Assembly: GCA_026214975.1 (NCBI GenBank)
Contig: CM047805.1
Location: forward strand, 186,621,333 to 186,685,332
Direction of reading: 5' to 3'
Length of the DNA: 64,000 nt
Source: Gentiana macrophylla
Lineage: Eukaryota; Streptophyta; Magnoliopsida; Gentianales; Gentianaceae
This document shows positions 1 through 13,000 of this stretch, piece by piece. Both the position numbers and the translations under genes were made by a program. Numbering within the stretch: position 1 is the first letter of the stretch; each line of letters opens with the position of its first letter. The notes below the pieces were generated by a model that was given only the letters and a program-made list of their open reading frames with translations, was not told where the DNA came from and ran no database searches.

Positions 1-1006
1 TTTTTTTGATAAAAAAGACATATATCATTATTCCACTGTAATAGTGAAACATTAGATTTTGGGTCAGGTCCACTACAGCAAACAGTGGATTTGGGGTTAT
101 GAACAATGGATTTATCATTATCACCCAATTTATAATTCTACTGTCCTGATTCCTATTTTCCCCATTTTTTTTTTTTTTTCTTTTCTTTTAAACCACTCCC
201 CCAAAAAGAAATACTGAAAAACAAAAAAATATAATCCTGTTTATCGATCAAGTAAAACAAAAGCTCTAATTAGCGACATCACTGAAAAGTCAACCTCATA
301 CATAAAATTCAACTTTTTAGAAGTTGAAAACATATAAGATTTTTTTTTTTTTTTTTTGGATAACAAATAAGATCTTTAGAAAATCAAATATCACACCTCA
401 TCGTCGCCCTTGTGCTAGACGATGGTTGTGACAACCTTCTTATATTATATTATAGTATTGTAAAACAATTTACATTAAAGTGCAAACCCCAACCTATTGT
501 AATGATTTATGTTTTAGGGAGAGACGGAGTATCAAATAAAGCATCTCACAACAGGGGATCCACTCTTTGACAGGTTCAATTATGAGGTGTGACACAGTTA
601 AACACATATATGATCATGAAAACTCATATAAACATATATGTGCTTTAAAATTTGCACTTCATATGCACACACATTAAACATTTAGATACCGTACGCTGAA
701 AAACTAAAATGCAGGTAATAACGTAATGTCTAATACCGCATACGTGGAATGCACGATGTCACAGCAACAGAATCATGCCACATCTAGAGCATAATAAAGG
801 CATTGAACAACCTATACATTTTTCTGAGGTGATCAAACAAATGAAAGAGAGCAAAGATGAACACGAGTTATGGTTACTCAATGAGGACAGAATTTGAAAA
901 ACGGATGACCTTAAAGGCGAGCAAAAGATTGGTTGATCTATATTATGTAATACACACATCTATATATGTGTGTGTGTGTGTGTAAAAGATGTTTTGGCCT
1001 CGGTTT
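1..1006. other. Intergenic / 3' flank of the LETM1-like gene
   Basis: AT-rich sequence without a convincing gene. It holds homopolymer T runs near 165-180 and 340-357 and a short (TG)n microsatellite near 968-982. The part next to 1006 presumably carries the 3' UTR of the minus-strand LETM1-like gene, but I cannot place the polyadenylation site. Confidence 0.5.
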
Positions 1007-4000
1007 TTATTCATCGGCTTTTTCAGAAGGTTCAACCTCATCCTCCATCTCCTTGACCTTCTCTAACTGCCTCAAGAGATTCAACCTTTCTGGCCCGTAC
1101 GTGGAAGGAATCTAAAACGAAAAAGAAAATAAGTATACTTCACTAAAGTCTCATATAGAATTCGATAAAAGTTAATGGTCAGGAAATACACACCAGAGAT
1201 GGCACGTATCTTTGTATTGCAGCCAACATTGCTGCATGCCCAACTGCAGTAACCTGGAAAACGCGCATCACGCACAAACACCTTCATAAGTAGGCCAATA
1301 ATCACAAGAAACAAAGTGAGAATTTAAAGTTAGTATATGCTTACAGGGAGCAACATAAGAATGCCAATCGGAACTACAGACGCCAAATCAGTTAAAGTTC
1401 TTTTAAGTGCTTGCTTTTCTTTCTCTGTTAAGTCATCCCCTATTAACACCCTCCTTAGAAGCCCTAAAGCAGCTGCACTGTCGATAGCAAGTAGCTGTGT
1501 TCCTTGCCAAACGTCCTGCAGATAAAAAAGCATGTTCACTATAAGATAGGTAACCCGTAAATGATGCACCAGATTCCGGGAATTATTTTTATTTATGGTC
1601 ATCTCTTACTTGTCATTAAAAAAAAAACAGAAAAAGGTGTGATTTAAGTAGACATTTAAAGTAGTTCATTGATTCACGCTTGATTGATGTTGTCATTAAA
1701 TCTTGATTTGCTCTATTTTAGGTATGCTTTATTTCTTTCGGCTGTATAAAGTCCGGCTCATGGACTCATTTCAGAGAGCTGAATTTTGACTAAAAAATAA
1801 CATATTCCAGAGAATGCCTTTGTTTCTAATGGTTTAATCTTCAGTTTTCTTCACTGTGTTTTTTCTCTAATACGCTCTTGTGTCGGTAAACTACATGTAT
1901 CAAAATGCTGAACATCATAACAAGTCTAAAGAAATGAATATTTTCAAAGGTTTTCCTCTAATGTACAGTGTCATGACTGAAGCTGACTATAAGACGAATA
2001 AAAAATATGCATTTTCATTTGTTTTGATTTCATAGAATGAAAAAACTAGCCATACCGTACTCGTCTCTTTTAGCTTTTCTATTGATTTTCCCATAATGTT
2101 CTCTTTCTTCTGAACCTGAACTAACTGCGCCCCTTCAACTTCGTCTCCATGCTTGGAAGTGTCATCTGCTTCTGAATCTCCCCTAAAAGGGACCCAGAGT
2201 TCATTATTTATTGATCCGAAGAAGAATATGAATACAGATTTAGATTTAGTGACTTGTGTGCACTACAAAAAGAACCACCTGACGTTTCCTCATCTCAATT
2301 GAAAAACGTATTCTAACCGACACAACAACTAAACTCGTAAATTAAGGACAATTTCTCTTTTCTAAGTGTAGTCAAGTTGTTAATAATTAATATAGCAGAG
2401 TAAAACAACTGCAACGTAGAAGAAAATGCCGTTCACACTACTTTCAGTTAGATGACCAGACCTTTTGTGCCAAGGAACATAATGGTATTGGTATACAATT
2501 ATCACTGCAATGAAAGGAAATTTTGGCAAGAAGAATCTGGAAGGTGAGTATATAAAAGCAGATTTATTGCCAAATTTTACCTCTTCGTACTGAGAACTAT
2601 TGGCACTTTTCTGCACACGTTTTTCAAGCTCCATTAGTTCATTTCTCAGGACTTCAAAGCGTTGTATTTCATTTGAGTCTGGTTCCGGTTTTGCAAAATC
2701 CGCACTTGCCTGTTTAATGGTTCATCATCTTACATCAGTAAAAATACACCCTGTGCACTTGTCCATTATTCAATACAAAAATTACAGAAATACAACAAAT
2801 AAATGAGCAGATAACTGCTTGGAACTCCCAGAGACCAACAACAAAAAGAAAATAAAAAAATAGCGGCAGAAACCAAAGGAGCATTTTAATTCTACAACAG
2901 CTGATTTTTATATCAGAAGGAGATTATTTATACATGAAGATGTTTCAGATAATTATCTAGTTATATGAAGCTGTTAGCTCCATGTTGAAAAACACGAATT
3001 TGATTTGTTCATCTCATCAGGTCAGAGGTAATCCTCCATGGGAAATCTTTAAGTTGGGAAAAAATTTACCATTCAAGGAAATAATTCCAAAAAGCTTGTC
3101 CTTTCTGCTTTTCTTTCTAACAGAGACGCAAGAACGAAAAAATTGAAACCAATAAGTATAAAAATTAGCAGCTTGTAGGATCAATGAAGGAAATACATTT
3201 TCATCAGCTGTCGCCACAGGTTCACTGGATTTGACTGAATGGCGTACTAAGATTCTCCATAGTCCACGAGGATTACTAGCCCTAAATCAAATGAAACTCA
3301 GTAAGAGTTATACAAAGAACCCATGTTTGAATCCCAAGGGCAACCAAAAAAAATAATAAAAAATAAAACAGCAGCAGAAAATTCGGAATTGGTGATAAAA
3401 CAAGCCACACCTTCTGACCATGTCTCTATCTGCATTGCCACTCTCGATGTCTTTGTTAGCAGAAAGAGAGCTACCAGCACCATCTCCCTACTTCAATGGA
3501 AAAAAACCCCATTACCCAACGGAACAAACTGCACGATAATAGAGCACAACCATTTATATTATAACCTACAAACGTAATATATAGAGCATCCGGGTGCTTG
3601 GACATGAGAAGAAATACAAACACACAAAAAGCCTGTGTTTTGTGGTTGATTTTGAGTAAAACAATAGGCGGGAATAAGCCAGAAAGAAAAACAACGATTC
3701 CAACAAATTTTATTCCTAAGCCTTAGACAAGTCTTGGAAGATAATCACTCCACTGACAGTACATTGGCCAAAGACATCACGTTCTCAAACTAAACAGAAA
3801 CAGACATGTACGCAAGTTCAAAATGCACATGAAGCTTGTAAGAATTAAAAGCAATGAGAGAAAGTATTCTTATTATTAGAATAAAAGCTCATTACAAACT
3901 AGGGGCCATCTTTGTACCAAAAGGTGGAATCGCCCACCCCAGGCGCCCCCCACCCCCAGACCCGACCAGGTTGTGGGAGGATGTAAATCATGGTGACTCA

Positions 4001-7000
4001 ACCAATAACAAAGGCCGTGCCCAGCGCCTGGTGCGTACAACAGGAGCCTCCCAAAGGATTTTTCTCCCTTTATGTTGCCATTTGCCGCAGTCTCGAACCC
4101 GTGGCCTTTGTACCAACTTCAACCCTTGTTACCAGTTGAGCTACCCATGCGGGTAAACTAGGGGCCATCTTACTTCTATTTATAGAAGAGATGCCCAACG
4201 GCTATAAAGGCAAAAAGCAGAAAACACTGTTCCAACGGCTAGTTGGACAAAGTGTTCCTTCCGCTAAAAGACAAGGAAAAGCAGGAGGATTAGCCACTAA
4301 TTTATATGATTATTAGAGCTAATTTTAAGGTAAATAAAAGCCTAATAAAGTATGTTGAAAGATAAAAAATAATACTGAATGCTGCTGATGACTAGGGAAG
4401 CCTGCTGACTTAGGGAACTGATGTGAGTTCAGATTCATTACCACCAGTCACACATCATGATCTTATGTCACCAATTCAGGCCAAGGATCCTTTGATAATT
4501 AGAGATGGGCCGCTGACCAGATTGCAACGCAAGAAGAGAGATGAAGCTTTATCTACATTGGTTATGCAGTCATTCGATGATGTTCATGAATGAAAGGTTG
4601 AATGTGAGACGGCAGTATTGCTCATTGTTGCCAATGGATGTGGTTAGATTCATTGGGGCGCATATTAAGAGTATTTTTATGAGTCTATTTAGTTTATTTT
4701 TAATAAAAAGCCATGGTGGCGCCAAACAGAAGTTTAGGAGTTTTTAGGTTCTTTGTCCCACATCGGGATTTGGTTTTTAATTTCTCTAGTTGTAAGCCTA
4801 TAAATAAGGCTTAGGAGTTTTTTTTTTCTAAACACACATTATTCTGATTTATTATAAAAAAAAATTCTTCTTTGCATTGGCAAGGATAAATGCGTTTTTT
4901 TTAAGTTTACGAATAAACTTGATTCATTGAACATCAAATTCAAGAAATTGGCAATTCTTGAACGTTCACAAATCGTGGTTTCTTAGGCGTGTCTCCAAGG
5001 GTTTTGATCATTCCAAGGTTTTCAAGAACGAGTTTCTTGAAGGTTGAGAGCCATAAAATCGTGATAATTCTAGATCGTCCAACGTGTAATGTGGAATTTG
5101 AGGTATTTCCGTATCGTGAACCTGTTTGATGAAATATTCTAACACTCCCCCTCAAGCTGGTGAATGGATATCAATCATTCCCAGCTTGCTAAGGAGGTAA
5201 TCAAAGGACTTCTTAGGCAGACCCTTAGTAAGGACATCAGCAACTTGATTCTCAGAGTTGATAAACCTGAGCTTGATCAAACCATTATCCAATTTCTCTT
5301 TGATGAAGTGCCTATCAACTTCAACATGTTTGGTTCTATCATGTTGAACAGGATTAAGAGATATATCAATAGCAGATTGGTTGTCACAATGTAGGATCAT
5401 AGGTGTCATCATTTGAATCTTGAGATCATCCAGAATGATTTTTATCCAAAGAAGTTCACACACACCAATTGCTAGGGCTCTAAATTTCGCTCAAAGACTT
5501 GATCTGACACCACCCTTGTTTCTTACTTCTCCATATAACAGATTGCCAAATAAGAACACACATGGACGAGGTAGATCTTATCATCAATACAACCAAAGAT
5601 AATCGTAGTCCAGATAGCCTCTCTAAACTTCTGTGGTCACCTTTCTTGAAAAGAATCCCTTTCCCTGGACAACTCTTGAGATAGTAGACAATCCTTTCAG
5701 CTGCATTTTGATGGCACTTCTTTGGAGAGTGCATATATCTACTCACAATATTGACTGCAAATGCTATATCAGGTCTAGTGTGAGATAGATATATGAGTCT
5801 TCCCACTAGTCTTTGATAGCTCCTTTGTCCACTTCTTCATCTTTAGGTGCAAGATTAATCCCATGGGTGAAATCAATAGGAGTTTTCATTGGTTTGCACC
5901 CTGTCTTGCCACAATCCTTCAGTAGAACCAGAATGTATTTCTGTTGGGAGATGAAGATCCCTTGTTCAGAATGCAACTTCAATTCCTAGGATGGATTTGA
6001 GCTTTCCCAGTTCTTTAATGTCAAATTCTCTGCAAAGAAAATTTCTTAGTTTTGCATTATCTTCAATATCATCCCCTGTGATGATAATATCATCAACATA
6101 TACAAGGAGAATAGATCTTTGGCCTTGCAAATTAATCTTCTCAACAAGGTGTGATCCCTTGGCTTTGTTTATAGCCAAGACTCAAAGAAAGCAATAGTGA
6201 ATCGCCAACCAAGCCCTGAGGGTCATTTTTAGGCCATACAAGGCCTTTTTTAACTGCAAACTTTTCCTTTTCAACTTGGAAACCGGGAGGGATATCCATG
6301 AATATGGTTTCCTCCAGGTTCCCTTGGAGAAAGGCATTTTTTACATCATACTAATTCAGTTTCCAGTCAAGATTAGCAGCCAAAGATAACAAAATTTTGA
6401 CTGTATTCATTTTGGCCACAGGGGCAAAAGTGTCAAAGTAGTCAATGCCATGGGTTTGGGTATATCCCTAGGCAACTAATCTTGCCTTATATCTTTCCAC
6501 AGTCCCATCAGACTTAAGTCTGATGGTAAACACCCATCTACAACCCACAGTCTTAGCTCCTTTTGGGAGATCAACAAGATCCCATGTCTTGTTCTTATCC
6601 AGGGCTTCCATTTCATCTTTCATGGCTTTTACCCATCTTTCATCCAATAGGGCTTCCTGTAAACCCTTTGGTGTAGGACTATTCATGAGATTTTTCATGA
6701 ACTTTCTTTGTTTTTGAGAAATCCTGTGATAGGATAGAAAGTTTTTCATAGGGTACAGGGGTTGTAGGGTACAAGCCCTTACACTTTTCTTATGGCAATA
6801 GGCAAGTCCCCAGGACTGCTATTGTGGGTGTGAGTTTCAGTGTTACTAGGGTCACATTGTTCTGTGATGGGGAAACTAGGTTCTGTGGATCCTTCCTCAT
6901 TGGAAGTGATGTCAGAATCCTTGTTCCCATCTACAGAACCAGTATTTTGTAGTCTTTTCCAGTTTTTCCTGGTGTAAATGATAGGCTCCTTTTCTATGGT

Positions 7001-10000
7001 ATCCTCATTGGACACACTTTCAACTGTGGTAGGTGTGTCAACAATGGGTACAGCAGTAGGAACATGATCATCTTTACCAGATGATATATAAGATGGATCA
7101 AGGAGGAATATCTCCCTTTCATGATCAGTAGTAGGTAGCTCCCCCTGAATAGAGGATTTGTCAGAGTAGTATGGACACATTTCATAAAAGGACACATCTT
7201 TAGATATGATATACCTTTTGGTAGGAGGGTGATAACATTTGTATCCCTTTTGAGTATTAAAATACCAAATAAAGATACACTTTAGTGCTCTGGGGGTCCG
7301 ATTTTCCCTGTTTGGGAAGTGGACATGAGTAAAAACTTCACACCCAAAAATTCTAGGTGGTACACCCGACTAAGTTGGAAATGAGGGAAAAAACTTTGTA
7401 AGAGCCTCAGATAGGGCTCTGTTTATCCAAAACTTTAGTAGGCAACCTATTGATAAGATGAGCAATGTGAGAACCGCTTCACCCCAATAGGACTTAGGCA
7501 CATTCATATGAAATGTAAATGGCCTCTAGCAGATTCAAGCAGTGTCTGCTTTTTCTTTTTCACCACCCCATTCTGTTGTGGGGTGTGAACACATGATGAC
7601 TCATGTATGATCCCTTTCTCTTCCATAAAAGGACTGAGAAATCTGTTAAAGTAGTCTCTTGCATTGTCAGACCTCAATCTTTTTATCTTAGTATCAAACT
7701 GAGTCATGACCATGTTATAAAACACAAAAAACACATGACTGAGATCAGATTTGTGTTTAAGTAAATACACCCAAGTGGTTCTTGTGCAATCATCAATGAA
7801 AGTCACAAACCAACGAGCACCATATACATTAGGTATAGTAGAGGGTCCCCAGATGTCACTATGGATTAGATCAAAAGGGTTAGCAGACAAATGAGAACGA
7901 GCTGGATAAGAAATTCTTTTATGCTTGGCAAATTCACATTCATTGCATTTAAAATTTTCAACATTTGAACCCTTACATATATTTGGAAACAAATGCTTTA
8001 AAATTTGAAAAGATGGATGCCCTAATCTCCTATGATACAAAAGGATCTTATCACTATCATCGACCTTAAAAGCGAGAGATACTTTCTCAAAAACATCTTT
8101 ATCTTCTTTTTGATCTTTAACAAAATAGAGGCCCTCTTTAACTCTAGCAAGACCAATCCTCCTCATTGTGGTTAACTCTTGGATCACACAGAAGTTAGTA
8201 GAGAATAACACATAACAGTTTGAATCAGCAGTTAACCTTTTTACTGATACCAAATTAGCAGATAGATCAGGAACATGAAGCACATTTTTAAGAACTAAAG
8301 AGTCATTCAAAGTTATATTCCCAATACCAGCCACTTTAATAGAGTTACCATTGGCAACTGTAATATGTTTGCTGATATCACAAGGAATATACTCAGTGAA
8401 AAACTCCATAGAGGGGGTCATATGATCAGTAGCAACCCTTAGTAATTTTCTGATTTAAAAGATCAAGGGAGGCCATACCTGAAAAAACCATTGATGAGGA
8501 TGGATTTTCCAAGGTATTAAGGAACTTCCTCAATTTTTCAATCTCAGATTGACCAAGGTTGGAATTCTGACTGGAAGCAGCCTGATTTGTCCCTTGAGAA
8601 GTGCTTTCAGATTTGTTGGAATCCACAACATGTGCCAGGGCATTGTTCTTGCTTGGTCTCCCATGGAATTTCCAACAAAATTCTTTTGTATGCCTGCTCT
8701 TTTTGCAATGAGTGCAATAGAGATTGTCCTTATCCCCAGATTTAGGAACTTGTTTCTGATTGGATAATTTTCTATCCCCATTTTCCTTAGACTCATTGGT
8801 CTTAGGATAGTTATTTTTGTTCTGTCCAGCATATAAGGCTGAACTCTCAGTATTGGTAGTGTCAAACATGACACCCCTCCTACCCTCTTCTGTTCTTACC
8901 ATAGACATGGTTTCATTCAGAGAGGGTAGTTCAGTTTTGCCAAGAATCTGCACCCATATAGGATCAAATTCCTGGTTCAGACCAACCAAAAAGGAGAAGA
9001 TTCTTTCCCCTTCAACCATTCTTTTAAGGGTAGTGATCTAATTCTTGCCACAGCCCTTGAAGAAGGCTAGAGTATTCAGTGATAGATTTATTCCCTTGCT
9101 TAGTATTCTGAATTTTTACCTTTATTTCATAGATTTGGGCTGCATCCTTGACCTTAGAGTAGGTTTGATGTACATGGTCCCATATCTCCTTGGCAGAATT
9201 CAGAAACATGCAGGTATCACTGATCTCAGTGACCATAGTGCTCCACAGCCAGGAGATCACCATTGAGTCCTTCTCATCCCAGTTAGCAAACTTGGGGTTG
9301 GTAGGAGCATGTCCAGTTCCCAGCAGATGGCTCAGTTTGCCTCTACTTTTCAAGTAGGTTCTGACAAACTGAGACCATTTAAGATAGTTCTTACCATTCA
9401 GCTTATAAACAGCTTGAATGTTTTGAAGTTCCCCAGAGATTATGGGGTTTTCAGAAGAAGAAGAAGAATCAGTGGCTGCACTAGTTGCAAATGACTCAGC
9501 CATTGATCAAAAAAGGAGATTTTGAAATTTGAATTGTTTCAGGAAATCCCAGAAAAATAGCCTCGCTTTGATACCATGTAAGAATTAAAAGCAATGAGAG
9601 AAAGTATTCTTATTATTAGAATAAAAGCTCATTACAAACTAGGGGCCATCTTACTTCTATTTATAGAAGAGATGCCCAACGGCTATAAAGGCAAAAAGCA
9701 GAAAACACTGCTCCAACGGCTAGTTGGACAGTGTTCCTTCTGCTAAAAGACAAGGGAAAAACAGGGAGGATCAGCCACTAATATATATGATTATTAGGGC
9801 TAATTTTAAGGTAAATAAAAGACTAATAAAGTATGTTAAAAGATAAAAAATAATACTGAATGCTGCTGATGACTAGGGAAGCCTGCTGATGAAATATTCT
9901 ACCAAAGCTAGCCATGAGACAGAAGAGTAAGCCTTCTCCTAATCACCACAAAAGTATAGAAAAATAAATAGCTAGAATAAGTAATAAAAAATGAAATGGA

Positions 10001-13000
10001 GAAGATACCCGCTCCAAGGATGCTGCTTTGGCCCTCAAGGAAGCTTCCAGAAATTCTGCTTCCTTCTTGAGCCTCCTAATCCGCTCAAGGTCAGAACAAG
10101 CAGCTTTTAGATGTTCCTTACCAGAATCAGAACTTGACAAGTGAAGCTCCTGAAGCAATCCCTCTAGTCTTCTCAGAGCTTCTTCAACACCTTCCAAAGC
10201 CTGAAGAAATGCATTTCTCAATGCTTCACAAAAATTACTCAAGGAAACCATATCTTACAGGAAGGCTTTGTATTTGGAACCTTGATAAAAAATGAACTCT
10301 TTATCATACATTCGATGAAATTTAATCTGTACTTATGGACACCTTTTGCCTATTCAAAATCTTCGAAAATCAGCTTGTCTAAAAGAAATTACAAAAGGGA
10401 ATCTTATCTTCATTACTGATATTCAAACACATTTGTAACTGTTTATTGTTCTCATTATCAGTATTCATGTCACTATTGTTGCCAGCATTTGACTGCAAGC
10501 TTAAGGTATCGGAACACACGAAGCTTAGAATAGGACCATGTTAATGATAAGAAATGCAATCATCATGATGGAGGATGACAAAATACACTTCTAAAAATAC
10601 TTTACTTCACTTTGTGGTATTCCAGACGCGTTTTTCAGAATAAGACCAAGTTAATGATAACAAGTCCTTCCTTCATGATGGAGGATGGACTAAAAAAACA
10701 GAAATTCTTTTTTTACTGTTTACATATTCCTGAGTCCTGACATGTATTATAGAAGTATAAATTATGTAAAGAAAGAAAACAAAGGACCTCTTGAATAGTT
10801 TCATTTAGAGGATATGGAGGTACCTTATCCAAAGCATTGGGATCTTTTTTTGTCACTGTAGATGTTAAAAGAGCATCCATGTCCCGAGATATCAGTCTGT
10901 CAATCGTTTGAACAATCAAGTTATCTAAATTGCAATAATTGCTATACACACATAAGCAAAACTAAGATACATAAATGATGAATGCATACAGTAACAGAGG
11001 GAGATACTGCCTAAACATATGCACTTACTTTTGTAGACCTAATTCCTCACGACACACCTGCAATTTTGTGTGCCTATGAAAAGGTGGAGACAAGAAAACA
11101 GAGGCGGGAAGCCTTTTTTCAGGTTCTCGGACAAAAAATATTAGATAAATTCTGTGAAAATTCCAAATGTAACAACATCAAATACCCTGTAGAAAGAAAT
11201 CTGGCTGCCTTAACATTAGAAGAATTTTTCAGCCATTCACTGTACTTGATAAAACTTTGAATCCAGTGAGAGCACACATCTAATACTACAGGTATAGCTT
11301 CGGGATTCTGAACAATTTCTTCACTTTTTCTGTGAGCCTGAGGGCGTCCAAGTGTATTGCTCATTCCTGGATAAAACGGAAGCCAGTCTAGCTCCTCACA
11401 TACAACCTAGAATAATGTCAAAGATTTCAGTTTACATACACAAAACAGTTCTCAGTCATTTTATATACAACATGCTAACCTCTACATACAGTTGATATGA
11501 ACTTATTGATGAAAGTTGAGGATAATACAAAACAGCACCACCGATGAAATACCTGATTAAATTGGAGAGAAGGAAGAATATAACACTTTGCTCAGTCAAG
11601 AGGTAAAAGAAAACTATATACAATGTCAACTCATGACACTACACCTGATGATGCCATCAACAAGCTCTTCGCTGGAATTGAAGCCATTTGCTGAAAGAAA
11701 GGACTGACTGCTTCTTCCTAAGGCAATGAAGAACCCAAATATAGCAAGATCCTTCTCTAAAATCTTCCAGAATCACAAATAACAAACAAAAAACAAAGAC
11801 TCAATGTCAATAAGAAACTTAAATTCAGTACCTGATGAGAACTGTTAGTCAACAAACTGTTAGGCATCGCCAAACTACTTTTTGAAGCATAATTACATTT
11901 TCTTTCTTTCTTTTAAATTTGTCAGTTAACAATAAATTTCAACCTCATGAGATTAATGAGTTTGATTTTTTATCCATGATGCGGGACAACATATCCCCTG
12001 CATAGAGGGAGTGGATCCTCTCAAGTACTTGGGTGTGTGGTTAGATCACTCCTACTTGAGAGAATACTCCCTCAAGTACTTGAGAGTATCCTATTCCCTG
12101 CATAGATCATATTCACCCACCCAATATGATCAAATCGCGCCATTACTACTACTATTGCAAAGAGTATTATATAGTCCATAAAAATCAATCAAGTAAAATA
12201 AGCTATAGAACAGGAGAACTTTAACCTCAATACTTTCAGAGGTTGTGAGCCTGGACCATATTCTTTCCCGATGAATAGCTTTTTGCAGTTGCTTTTGGAC
12301 AAGATTCACCCAAAAAACGACCTCTTCACTACAGATTTCTGTGTTCCCTCTACATCCAGCAGCTCGAGGACCAAAATGAACAAGAAACTCTCGGCGCAGG
12401 CCAATATCCTTCACCGAGTGGTAGGCTTGATAAATAGGAACAAATTCAATGAGCATGTCCATCAAACGACCTGTTGTTTCTGGAATAGTTGAAAAAAACT
12501 TTGCACACGATATTTTTGTTGGACCAAGCTTCGTCAATGCTGCCTGGCAACAGAGTGCGAGCATGAGGATTGACAAGTCACCAGCATTTACTAGGACTTG
12601 GGACTTTCCTTTCTCAAACCTAAAAGATGAAAGAAAGAACAATCATATTGAAAATATAGTGTATCTATGTCAATCAGCCGTGGATACACACAATCAACCA
12701 CTCACACTGAACTAGCAGCAGCAAAGCGCTGGTCCTTCTCAAAATAATTAACGAAACTACTTGCAGCTGAGGGAACCAGATTCGACCAAAACCACTCGTA
12801 ATCATCAGGCAGCTTGGCAGATAATTTCTCTGTTATTATGCTCTCCAAGGAAGCAGACTGGCGCAGTAAACTATGTTGAAGTCAAGGTATTCCAAAAAAA
12901 AGCATATCAGACATAAGTAAATTTCAAAAGGTAATACAACAAATACTCCAAAGCACTTTGATATAACATATACAAACAAGTAGAATGATGCATGTAGTTT

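Larger units (their letters stand above)
3837..5144 (-). repeat. 3' LTR of Copia element 1, enlarged by two later insertions
   Basis: Alignable to the right LTR over about 330 bases but 1308 bases long. A SINE (about 3913-4154) and a second insertion (about 4409-5125) account for the extra length. Its end reads TTCTAACA where the other copy has TTCTACCA. Confidence 0.9.
3837..9904 (-). mobile_element. Ty1/Copia LTR retrotransposon, degenerate, inserted in a LETM1-like intron
   Basis: The element has a direct LTR pair (3837-5144 and 9577-9904) with TG...CA ends and a 5-bp target duplication AAGCT at 3832-3836 and 9905-9909. It is transcribed on the minus strand: the primer binding site next to the right (5') LTR at 9565-9576 reads TGGTATCAAAGC, close to the 3' end of initiator tRNA-Met, and a purine-rich tract follows the left LTR at 5145-5154. 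Gene order on the minus strand is gag, protease remnant, integrase, reverse transcriptase, RNase H, as in Copia. Several frameshifts and stops break the polyprotein. The two LTRs differ at about ten to twelve positions over about 330 alignable bases, so the insertion is moderately old. It lies between coding exons ending at 3487 and starting at 10009. Confidence 0.95.

Noticed and set aside
3854..4156. 100-codon plus-strand frame, Pro-rich
   Set aside because: It spans the SINE inserted in the Copia LTR; composition comes from the C-rich SINE tail, not a gene.
12271..12715. Plus-strand frames of 73 and 88 codons
   Set aside because: Antisense shadows of the large LETM1-like exon at 12226-12619.
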